From contig JALVJB010000131.1 of assembly GCA_027034115.1 (NCBI GenBank), positions 1-27,310 on the forward strand: a DNA stretch of 27,310 nucleotides, written 5' to 3'. This document shows, in pieces, positions 7,432 through 13,446 of the stretch. The notes beneath the pieces are model-generated. The model was not told where the DNA came from and did no database searches. It was given only the letters and a program-made list of their open reading frames with translations. Made by a program: the position numbers and the translations under genes. Positions within the stretch are counted from its first letter, which is position 1. Every line of letters begins with the position of its first letter. The stretch comes from Acidilobaceae archaeon (GTDB lineage: Archaea > Thermoproteota > Thermoprotei_A > Sulfolobales > Acidilobaceae).

Positions 7432-8785
7432 CGGACTTTAGCGATAGGAATCTATCGAATAAGGGTTTATGCGAGGGCCTACTATCGATAATCCGCGATA
7501 CAATCCCCTCCTCGATCATTATGCGGAGCTCCCAACTCCTAAGCGAGAAGCAGAGGTAGCAACCCGTCCGGTAAAAACCGAGACTATATAGGCTATTTAC
7601 AAGGCCCCCTTTCATCCATAGGTAACCCATTACATGTGCGCCAGACCACAGTCTCAACGGTGAAACCGCTGGATAAGGGAGCACGTCATCTATCCTGACA
7701 AGGGGGCGTCTGCTCCTCTTTTCCGATTCAGAATCCCTATCACCCACAATTATGAGTACTCGCCCGCCGGGCTCAACCCTCTCAATGGCTTTACGGAGGG
7801 CTCCTAGCTTCCTACCAGTGCACCATCTATTCTCGTGGGTAGGAAGCGGAAACCCCTCCATTAACCCCTCGTCAACCCCGGCGTACACTTCCACTAGATC
7901 AACTCCTGCCTTGCCTGCAATCTTCTCAGCAGCCTCTTTGTTCTCTGGGAAGTCGATACCGGTGTCAACGTAGATGGCTGTTATTATGCCTGGGTCAAGG
8001 GCTTTTGAGGCAAGTAGTAGGGCTGCGGAGGAGTCTTTTCCCCCGCTCACAGGTACTACGACTTTTCTTGGCCTGACGCGGTCGTAGGCCTCCCTGATTA
8101 GTTTAATGGCGTTGAATTCGAGAATTTCGAGTATGCGGGTATTCTCGCTTATTAGTTCTCCTATACTAGTCTTGGCTATTGTGTCGGAATACTTCTCGAC
8201 CCGCGGTTTGATCGTATAGTTCGGGGTCGAGAAGTCTACTCTTCCAACGAGCTTGTCTCCGGAGAATATATAGTGGAGTCCCCGCGGCCCCTTCAGTACT
8301 AGCAGGAGTCCGGGGTTTCCTGCCAAGCCGAGGGTTTCAAGGAGTCTCTTGGCCCCCCTGGAGTAAAGGAAGAACGTGTCATAATATGGCTCGACTGGGA
8401 GGTCTATGGTTTTGCCTTTAGGGGCTCCGGATAGCACGTAAGATTTATTCCACTTAGTTTTCAATCTTATAATAGCTCTACCCCTTGTAAGCAGGGAATG
8501 GATCATTTCAACAGTGCTGTTCCTCACTCTCTTAGTTCTTGCTTGGAGGATTGCGGTGAAGGGCCTTTCATCCTCTAGGGGCTTAACTAGAGGATAGATG
8601 TCCGCCTCTTCCCTCCCTAGCAGGACTATCGTGAAGGGTTCTATCCTTGATTGTATTTCTCGGATTAGCCTCTCGCCCCGCAGTCCTCCAAGGCTCTCCA
8701 CTCTCCAATGGCTGACCTCGGCGAAGCGCTTAAAGACGGCGTTGACAGCGTCAGCGTCTCTCTTACTCCGGACAAGGATCTTCAC
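7382..8785 (-). CDS. PP-loop ATPase of the PAPS-reductase-like superfamily, function unknown
   Basis: A 467-residue protein with a nucleotide-pyrophosphatase PP-loop SGGKDSS (about residue 248) followed by AIYVDTGIDFPEN, the core fold of PAPS reductases and related N-type ATP pyrophosphatases. Further on are WCTGRKLGALRKAI and, near the C-terminus, TGCYLCFSL, a CxxC pair seen in archaeal members. The ECGLH-type cysteine motif of assimilatory PAPS reductase is absent, so sulfate reduction is doubtful; sulfur transfer, as in RNA or cofactor thiolation, is a reasonable but unproven alternative. About 220 residues precede the PP-loop and belong to no domain I recognise. The start is GTG 8785 after GAGGGAG. 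The 3' end overlaps tyrS by 50 bases. Often labelled 'phosphoadenosine phosphosulfate reductase' by homology; I would treat that as superfamily level only. Confidence 0.75.
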   Translation of the reverse strand: MKILVRSKRDADAVNAVFKRFAEVSHWRVESLGGLRGERLIREIQSRIEPFTIVLLGREEADIYPLVKPLEDERPFTAILQARTKRVRNSTVEMIHSLLTRGRAIIRLKTKWNKSYVLSGAPKGKTIDLPVEPYYDTFFLYSRGAKRLLETLGLAGNPGLLLVLKGPRGLHYIFSGDKLVGRVDFSTPNYTIKPRVEKYSDTIAKTSIGELISENTRILEILEFNAIKLIREAYDRVRPRKVVVPVSGGKDSSAALLLASKALDPGIITAIYVDTGIDFPENKEAAEKIAGKAGVDLVEVYAGVDEGLMEGFPLPTHENRWCTGRKLGALRKAIERVEPGGRVLIIVGDRDSESEKRSRRPLVRIDDVLPYPAVSPLRLWSGAHVMGYLWMKGGLVNSLYSLGFYRTGCYLCFSLRSWELRIMIEEGIVSRIIDSRPSHKPLFDRFLSLKSGAPVEERRGEAEPDYA

Positions 8786-8835
8786 GCTATTCTCCCTCTA
8801 GAGGGGCTCTTCTAGGCTTCTGTATTCTTTGCTAA

Positions 8836-9048
8836 TTACTCCTCCTCGTCGGTGGGGAGCATTATTATTATCCCGGTTGCTGTGAGGAGTCCTCCTAGGA
8901 GGACTAGGCCTATAATGAATAAGATTTTGAGCACATGTATGAATTCTTGGTCGCTCATAAAGGCTAGCGCGTAGGGTGTAGCTATTCCCAGCACTATCCC
9001 TGTTAAGGCGAACGCTATGCCAGCCCAGAGGTTTCGCTTGCTTCCCAC
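8836..9048 (-). CDS. Small two-helix membrane protein, unknown function
   Basis: A 70-residue protein with two clear hydrophobic helices: about residues 8-30 (WAGIAFALTGIVLGIATPYA) and 41-64 (VLKILFIIGLVLLGGLLTAT), separated by a polar loop with Asp/Glu/His, and a very acidic C-terminal tail (TDEEE). The GTG start at 9048 follows CTAGGA. It is the first gene of the leftward run and ends 50 bases before the PP-loop protein gene. A longer overlapping frame (8798-9085) has the composition of a non-coding shadow, so this frame is preferred. No family is recognised. It could be a small membrane subunit or regulator; nothing in the sequence indicates which. Confidence 0.65.
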   Translation of the reverse strand: MGSKRNLWAGIAFALTGIVLGIATPYALAFMSDQEFIHVLKILFIIGLVLLGGLLTATGIIIMLPTDEEE

Positions 9049-9088
9049 TCCTAGGCCCCACTGGGGATTTCGCGGGCCGCTTCAAGAG

Positions 9089-9094
9089 TTAAAT
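9089..9094 (+). promoter_or_regulatory. Candidate TATA element for the uridine phosphorylase operon
   Basis: TTAAAT in an otherwise G/C-rich gap between divergent genes. Transcription would start near 9117, about 25 bases downstream, which falls after the ATGs at 9102 and 9111 and leaves a leader of about 33 bases to the TTG at 9150. This supports TTG 9150 as the true start. Based on archaeal TATA spacing only. Confidence 0.4.
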
Positions 9095-9149
9095 TTCATG
9101 CATGGCATACATGCGCTGGGAAGTATCAAGCGTCCGGGTGAGTATTTTA

Positions 9150-9998
9150 TTGGCCAGGAGCCTTAGGAGCGCGGCTATCCCCGAGGACAATACTGGCAGG
9201 CAATACCATATTGGCGTGGCTCCAGGCGAGGTTTCAAGGTACGTCCTACTGCCGGGAGATCCCGAGAGGACTAAGCTAATATCATCCCTCTGGGATGAGG
9301 CCCGCCTAGTCGCCTCCCACAGAGAATACACTACTTTCACGGGGCGTTACAGGGGAGTGCGGATCTCTACGACTAGCACTGGAATAGGGGCGCCAAGCGC
9401 TGTAATAGCTGTGGAAGAGCTGCTTAGGGTGGGGGCTGATACCTTTATCAGGGTCGGCACAATGGGGGCGATACGGCCCGACATAAAGCCCGGAACCCTG
9501 GTAATCGGGAGAGCCGCTGCTAGACTAGAGGGTGCCAGCAAGCAATACGTGCCGGAATGGTATCCGGCCGCTGCTGATCCACAAGTGGTAATGGCCCTGA
9601 TAGAAGCGGCGGAGAGTGTGGGAGTGGATTATGAAGTGGGCATTGTGGCTAGCACCGACAGCTTCTACCTGGGCCAGGGAAGGCCTGGGTTCCAGAACTT
9701 CTACACGCAGGCCGCGGCCAGCCTTATCCCGACGCTCGCCTCGGCCGGCGTCGTAGGCTTTGAGATGGAGTCAAGCGCTATATTCACGGTGTCATCAATA
9801 TATGGGGCTAGGGCGGGTTGTATATGCGCAGCAGTGGCAAATAGGGTAACCGATGAATTCATAGTAGACGCTGGCGTTGAAGAGGCGTCTAGGGTTGCAA
9901 GCGAGGCGGTGAGAATCCTTTGGGAGTGGGACGAAGCCTTAAGGAGGAGTGGAAAGAGATACTTTTATCCGAGCATCGCCAGGAGCACGTCTCAATAG
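9150..9998 (+). CDS. udp: Uridine phosphorylase (nucleoside phosphorylase family)
   Basis: A 282-residue NP-I family nucleoside phosphorylase that cleaves uridine, or a related nucleoside, with phosphate to base plus ribose 1-phosphate. Visible motifs are RQYHIG near the N-terminus, LLPGDPERTK (phosphate loop), the central RVGTMGAIRPD and the ribose-binding GFEMESSAIF. The frame also contains ATG 9102 and 9111 and GTG 9138, but TTG 9150 has GGTGAG at 9137-9142 with seven-base spacing, lies downstream of the probable transcription start, and gives the N-terminal length usual for the family. The PfkB kinase gene overlaps its last 79 bases. Specificity for uridine rather than purine nucleosides follows from overall resemblance to archaeal Udp and is less certain than the family. 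Confidence 0.85.
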   Translation: MARSLRSAAIPEDNTGRQYHIGVAPGEVSRYVLLPGDPERTKLISSLWDEARLVASHREYTTFTGRYRGVRISTTSTGIGAPSAVIAVEELLRVGADTFIRVGTMGAIRPDIKPGTLVIGRAAARLEGASKQYVPEWYPAAADPQVVMALIEAAESVGVDYEVGIVASTDSFYLGQGRPGFQNFYTQAAASLIPTLASAGVVGFEMESSAIFTVSSIYGARAGCICAAVANRVTDEFIVDAGVEEASRVASEAVRILWEWDEALRRSGKRYFYPSIARSTSQ

Positions 9999-10852
9999 GC
10001 AACCTAAACATTGACATAACCGTTGAGGTTCAAGAATATCCGCAGCCCGACACAACTATCTTCGCTGAGAGAGCGTGGATTGGCCCTGGTGGAGCGGCTA
10101 CAAACTACGCCGTAGCGATAGCGAGAATGGGGCAAAGGGTAAAGCTAATTGCGAGAACGGGCGAAGACGCCCTCCGGCTGGGAATTATAGACGAGCTGGA
10201 AAGAGCGGGTGTCGACACGAGTTATGTGCAAGTGGCGAAGGGAGAGTCTCCCGGTACTGTTGTAGTCCTAGTCAACCCCTCCGACTCATCGCGTGCAATG
10301 GTCTCGGTGCGAGGAGCTAATGCTGGCTTATCCGGCACACTAGTCCCTCCTGGCGGGGACGTTTATCATTTCGCTAGCACTAGCCCTAGAGTGATCCGTG
10401 AGGCGTCTCAGGCGCTAGGCGGGGTTGTATCCTACGATCCTGGCAGCGAGGTTTTCAGGGGTATCGATGGCCTAGAGGGTATCGCAGGCGTGGTTAAAAT
10501 ACTGTACCTGAGCCGGAAAGAGGCTGAGAGGATTCCCCACTCTAGGAGTCCTAGGCGTCTCCTGGAACTCGGCTTTGAGCTAGTCGTAATAAAGCTGGGC
10601 GAGGGGGGAGCGGTAGCGTATTCTCGAGACGGCGTCTACCGTGCAAGTCCTATTCGCTTGGAAGGATTAGTCGACGTTACAGGGGCGGGAGACGTGTTCG
10701 ATGCGGCCTTTAATCTTTGCTGGGCCGCTGGTTGCGGTATTGAGAGTAGTCTAGAGTTCGCGGTCCTTGTGGGAGCGATTAAGACTATTCGCCGTGGTAG
10801 CTCTAATACGCCGTCGAGGCAGGATATCTTAGAATTTATTGAAAGGGTTTAG
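9920..10852 (+). CDS. PfkB/ribokinase-family kinase (candidate ribose-1-phosphate or nucleoside kinase)
   Basis: A 310-residue ribokinase-family protein. The first signature is GPGGAATNYAVAIARMG (about 55-71) after the IGNLNIDI strand, and the second is DVTGAGDVFDAAF with the GAGD anion hole and catalytic Asp258. It probably phosphorylates a sugar or nucleoside. Overlap with the phosphorylase gene suggests it acts on the released ribose 1-phosphate, as the PfkB-type ribose-1-phosphate kinase does in the Thermococcus pentose bisphosphate route; that is inference. The TTG start at 9920 has GGTGAG five bases upstream; GTG 9926 is the only later start before the conserved core, so the 79-base overlap with udp cannot be shortened much. 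The first 22 residues are an extension relative to typical family members. Confidence 0.82.
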   Translation: MGVGRSLKEEWKEILLSEHRQEHVSIGNLNIDITVEVQEYPQPDTTIFAERAWIGPGGAATNYAVAIARMGQRVKLIARTGEDALRLGIIDELERAGVDTSYVQVAKGESPGTVVVLVNPSDSSRAMVSVRGANAGLSGTLVPPGGDVYHFASTSPRVIREASQALGGVVSYDPGSEVFRGIDGLEGIAGVVKILYLSRKEAERIPHSRSPRRLLELGFELVVIKLGEGGAVAYSRDGVYRASPIRLEGLVDVTGAGDVFDAAFNLCWAAGCGIESSLEFAVLVGAIKTIRRGSSNTPSRQDILEFIERV

Positions 10853-10857
10853 GAGTC

Positions 10858-11163
10858 CTAGCTAGCTTTTTCAACGGGCTTCTCTTCCTTGAACTTCTCC
10901 CTGAGCCTGGCGACTATTCGCTCGGGCAGTCTTACCCCGGCTTCCTCTGAGGCCTTGACAACGGCTTCGAGGAATTCTATGGGTTTCACCGCCTCTCGTA
11001 TTTTGCCGAGGTCGACTAGGTATACCTTACTGGTGGCTGGATCGAATACTCGTATCACGTCTTTGAGCCCGCCGGCTTCCTCGTCCCTGACCCTGTAGAC
11101 ATCCAGCTGTCTAAGGCCTAATTCCTCGATAATTTTTTTGTATAGCGTTAGGGTTCGAACCAC
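10858..11163 (-). CDS. Small archaeal protein of unknown function
   Basis: A 101-residue, highly charged soluble protein with no cysteine, no membrane segment and no motif I recognise. It looks like a compact alpha/beta domain (VYRVRDEEAGGLKDVIRVFD, then KVYLVDLGKI) followed by two helices and a Lys/Glu-rich tail (REKFKEEKPVEKAS). The GTG start at 11163 follows a run of six G and AAAGA at normal spacing. It converges on the kinase gene, with the two stops five bases apart, and diverges from the winged-helix gene at 11230. Codon use matches its neighbours, which supports a real gene. Possibly a conserved crenarchaeal hypothetical; function unknown. Confidence 0.7.
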   Translation of the reverse strand: MVRTLTLYKKIIEELGLRQLDVYRVRDEEAGGLKDVIRVFDPATSKVYLVDLGKIREAVKPIEFLEAVVKASEEAGVRLPERIVARLREKFKEEKPVEKAS

Positions 11164-11203
11164 TCTTTCCCCCCAATACCTACACTCCCCCCTCCTTCCC
11201 CGC

Positions 11204-11209
11204 TTAAAA
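11204..11209 (+). promoter_or_regulatory. Candidate TATA element for the winged-helix gene
   Basis: TTAAAA flanked by C/G-rich sequence, centred about 24 bases before GTG 11230. That spacing predicts a leaderless transcript beginning at or next to the GTG, common in crenarchaea, and is the main reason for choosing 11230 over GTG 11239. Confidence 0.5.
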
Positions 11210-11229
11210 GGACATCCCTCGAGTAATGG

Positions 11230-11448
11230 GTGGCAATAGTGAAGGCTAGAGTAACGATAGACCTATACCAGCTGGCTAAGGAGCTATCCTCGACTAGGAG
11301 ATACGTATCAATTAACTACCTGTCACGGAGGCTAGCTATCTCCGAGAAGACTGCTGGCAAGATACTCTCAAAGCTGGAGAGAATGGGGCTCGCCCGGAGG
11401 TACAGTAATAGGGCCTATGAGGTGAACTATTTCTTAAGCGACGAGTAA
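11230..11448 (+). CDS. Small winged-helix DNA-binding protein
   Basis: A 72-residue protein made almost entirely of a helix-turn-helix unit: YVSINYLSRRLAISEKTAGK resembles helix-turn-recognition helix, followed by ILSKLERMGLARRY and a short beta hairpin to NRAYEVNYFL. It is basic in the recognition region. The family-level call (winged helix, MarR/ArsR-like fold) comes from this pattern; no subfamily is recognised, and a role as a transcription or RNA-associated factor cannot be separated. The TATA-like element at 11204-11209 predicts a leaderless start at GTG 11230. Its last 22 bases overlap the end of the convergent small membrane protein gene. Confidence 0.65.
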   Translation: MAIVKARVTIDLYQLAKELSSTRRYVSINYLSRRLAISEKTAGKILSKLERMGLARRYSNRAYEVNYFLSDE

Positions 11449-11603
11449 ACCCGTAAAACTAAATATGTAATAATAAGCCAAATAATAGACATAGCATAGT
11501 AGAAAGTGCTCTGCAACTTGTAGCCAGCGTAGATACTCAGGGCGACTGATAGTATTGAAACGCTCAAGGCTCCTATTCCCAGCGCGTCCACTTTATTGGG
11601 CAA
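11427..11603 (-). CDS. 58-residue two-helix membrane protein (short gene)
   Basis: A TTG at 11603 opens a 58-codon frame ending at TAG 11427-11429. Translation starts MPNKVDALGIGALSVSILSV and has two strong hydrophobic helices (about residues 7-28 and 35-52, the latter FYYAMSIIWLIITYLVL), then a basic tail RVYSSLKK. This topology, with polar ends and a positive tail, is unlikely in a random frame. AGGGTG lies seven bases before the TTG. It sits on the minus strand between two winged-helix-type genes on the plus strand, overlaps the first by 22 bases at its 3' end and is divergent from the second. No family is recognised. Confidence is limited by length and the TTG start. Confidence 0.55.
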   Translation of the reverse strand: MPNKVDALGIGALSVSILSVALSIYAGYKLQSTFYYAMSIIWLIITYLVLRVYSSLKK

Positions 11604-11654
11604 CCCTCTACACCCTTAACCCGAGCCACTCCGATAGTTAAAGGGTGGTTTGCC

Positions 11655-11858
11655 TTGGAGGATCTAATAAGAAGACTGTGCAGTTGCCGGGAGTGCGCTA
11701 TCAATGAACTCTTACAAGGCGTCGAGGCCGATAGAATAGAAGTCAGAAAGCTCGTGGCCCGGCTGGTTAGAGAGGGTCTCGTCGAGAAGAAACCGGATTA
11801 TGATAAGAGGAAAATGGTTTTCCGGGTTAGAGACGAGCTATGTGTGGGTCTCTCGTGA
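11655..11858 (+). CDS. Small winged-helix-like protein with CxCxxC motif
   Basis: A 67-residue protein starting at TTG 11655, with GGGTGG about six bases upstream. The pattern INELLQGVEADRIEVRKLVA then RLVREGLVEKKPD fits a helix-turn-helix with a short wing (RKMVFRVRDELC). Near the N-terminus CSCREC (Cys9, Cys11, Cys14) plus Cys63 could bind a metal or respond to redox, which is unusual for such a small winged helix. It converges on the aminotransferase gene, overlapping its end by 21 bases. Probably a transcription regulator; target unknown. Confidence 0.6.
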   Translation: MEDLIRRLCSCRECAINELLQGVEADRIEVRKLVARLVREGLVEKKPDYDKRKMVFRVRDELCVGLS

Positions 11859-13199
11859 AACCTCCCTGATAGTCTCTCCTATGATCTCTATGGCCTTGAA
11901 GAGGAGGTCTTCTGGTATTGTTAGGGGCGGCGCTATTCTTATCGTAGACACGCCTGCGCCAATCACCAGTATCCCCTTCTTAAAGGAGCGCATGAGCACC
12001 TCTGCTAGCTCCTTCTTGGCAGGCTCCTTTGTCTCGCGGGATCGTACTAGCTCGACGCCAATCATAAAGCCGAGGCCTCTAACATCGCCGATTAGCTCGA
12101 CCTCGCTAGCTAGGTCTTTGAAGTACTTCTTGACCTCTTCTCCCAGTCTAAGAGCCCTCTCCGGTAACCTCTCACTCTTCATAGTATCGATAACGGCGCT
12201 CATCGCGGCAAGGGCTACCGGATTGCCCCCGAAGGTGTTAGCGTGGCTTCCAGGCGGGAGGTTCATGACCTCCTTTTTGCCCACGACAGCTCCCAACGGT
12301 AGGCCGTTGGCTATGGCCTTGGCCATAGCGACGAGATCGGGTTCCACGCCCCAGTGCTCTACGCCGAACCACTTCCCGGTCCTACCGAAGCCTGCTTGCA
12401 CTTCATCGCTTGCTAGGAGTATGCCGTGCTTATCCGCGATCCTTCGAAGTGCGGGGAAGAAGTTTCTCGGAGGTACAATGTAGCCTCCCTCGCCCTGAAC
12501 AGGCTCGGCTATTATTAGGGATACCTCTGACGGGTCTACGAGCTTCCCGAATATCCACTCCTCCAGGAAGCCTATAACAGCCTCGCCGCACTCCTCTTCT
12601 GTCTCGACCCGGAAGGGGCAACGGTAAGGGTAGGGATAGGGCACGTGTATTATTCCCGGGACTAGGGGCGAGAAGCCCTTCCTCTGGACAGGCTTGCTAG
12701 CAGTGAGGCTCATCGCTCCATAGGTTCTCCCGTGGAAGGCTCCCAGGAAGGCTATCACGTAGGGCCTCTTATTTTGGAAGTAACCCCTGGCTATCTTTAA
12801 GACGCCCTCAACGCTCTCAGCCCCGCTGTTAGTGTAGAAGACCTTGCCGTCAGATATTGGGGCCACTGAGAGGAGCTTCTCGGCGCCTCTAACGGCTTCT
12901 TCGTAGTAGAAGTCCGTTAGCGAGTAGTGAACAAGCTTCTCGACTTGCCGTTTAACAGCCTCCACTACCCTGGGATGCTTATGGCCGAGGTTGACGACGG
13001 CTAGGCCGCTATTAAGGTCAATATAGGTATTCCCGTCTACATCCCTGATCAACGCGCCCTCAGCAGTATCGACTACTAGCGGGTACCATCTAACGAATGA
13101 TTGCATTATGAGGTTTCTATCCCTCTCGATGATCTCTCTAGCCTTGGGGCCTGGAGGCTCAACCACAATCTTTGGAGCGTCCATCGCTGGAGACACCAC
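11838..13199 (-). CDS. Class III (acetylornithine/GABA-type) aminotransferase or related amino-acid racemase
   Basis: A 453-residue fold-type I PLP enzyme of class III. Visible features are IDLNSGLAVVNLGHKHPRV near the N-terminus, NSGAESVEGVLKIAR (cofactor phosphate loop), FHGRTYGAMSLT, EPVQGEGGY, the DEVQAGFGRTG motif with the PLP-pyridine aspartate, and AKAIANGLPLGA with Schiff-base Lys294. The subgroup is the archaeal 'GABA aminotransferase-like' one, several Pyrococcus members of which are amino-acid racemases rather than transaminases, so the substrate is open. The GTG at 13199 lies about 26 bases from a TATA element (13223-13231) and so may be the first base of a leaderless message; ATG 13184 is an alternative. 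No biosynthetic partner genes adjoin it. Confidence 0.88.
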   Translation of the reverse strand: MVSPAMDAPKIVVEPPGPKAREIIERDRNLIMQSFVRWYPLVVDTAEGALIRDVDGNTYIDLNSGLAVVNLGHKHPRVVEAVKRQVEKLVHYSLTDFYYEEAVRGAEKLLSVAPISDGKVFYTNSGAESVEGVLKIARGYFQNKRPYVIAFLGAFHGRTYGAMSLTASKPVQRKGFSPLVPGIIHVPYPYPYRCPFRVETEEECGEAVIGFLEEWIFGKLVDPSEVSLIIAEPVQGEGGYIVPPRNFFPALRRIADKHGILLASDEVQAGFGRTGKWFGVEHWGVEPDLVAMAKAIANGLPLGAVVGKKEVMNLPPGSHANTFGGNPVALAAMSAVIDTMKSERLPERALRLGEEVKKYFKDLASEVELIGDVRGLGFMIGVELVRSRETKEPAKKELAEVLMRSFKKGILVIGAGVSTIRIAPPLTIPEDLLFKAIEIIGETIREVSRETHT

Positions 13200-13222
13200 G
13201 ACGAACTAGTAGGCTCGGCTCC

Positions 13223-13231
13223 ATATTATAA
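13223..13231. promoter_or_regulatory. Candidate bidirectional TATA element
   Basis: ATATTATAA in the 70-base gap between two divergent genes. Leftward, 26 bases leads to about 13200, exactly at the GTG of the aminotransferase (leaderless). Rightward, 26 bases leads to about 13253, just before the G/A-rich ribosome site of the 58-residue gene at 13270. One near-symmetrical element could serve both. Confidence 0.5.
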
Positions 13232-13269
13232 CCTCGGCTAAGATCGCTGTGTAATTATGGGGGGAGGGA

Positions 13270-13446
13270 ATGGTTGAGCTAGAGATTATCGAGGAGTACC
13301 TACTCGAAGGGGAGAGGAGGTATAGAGTGCGCGTGAAGGGGACAAGAATAGTCTTGAACGTCAGCGCTAGCTCTCCGGAGGAGGCTCTCGAAAAGGCCGC
13401 GAGGCTTTACGAGAAAATCTCCGGTAAGTTTAGGAGTCAGGCTTAA
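13270..13446 (+). CDS. 58-residue soluble protein, unknown function (short gene)
   Basis: ATG 13270 is preceded immediately by GGGGGGAGGGA, one of the strongest ribosome-binding sequences in the window, and opens a 58-codon frame to TAA 13444-13446. The product starts MVELEIIEEYLLEGERRYRV, then has a beta-hairpin-like KGTRIVLNVSA and a helix PEEALEKAARLYEKI, a plausible beta-beta-beta-alpha mini-domain. A TATA element sits at the right distance upstream. Its last 17 bases overlap the end of the convergent moaD-moaE gene. Codon choice is like that of neighbouring genes. No family recognised. Confidence 0.7.
   Translation: MVELEIIEEYLLEGERRYRVRVKGTRIVLNVSASSPEEALEKAARLYEKISGKFRSQA

Noticed and set aside
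8798..9085. Minus-strand 95-codon frame overlapping the 70-residue membrane protein
   Set aside because: Its composition (Arg/Pro/Asn-rich, no hydrophobic pattern) looks random, while the overlapping frame has two clean membrane helices.
9089..9340. Minus-strand 83-codon frame
   Set aside because: Entirely antisense to the well-supported uridine phosphorylase and without recognisable features.
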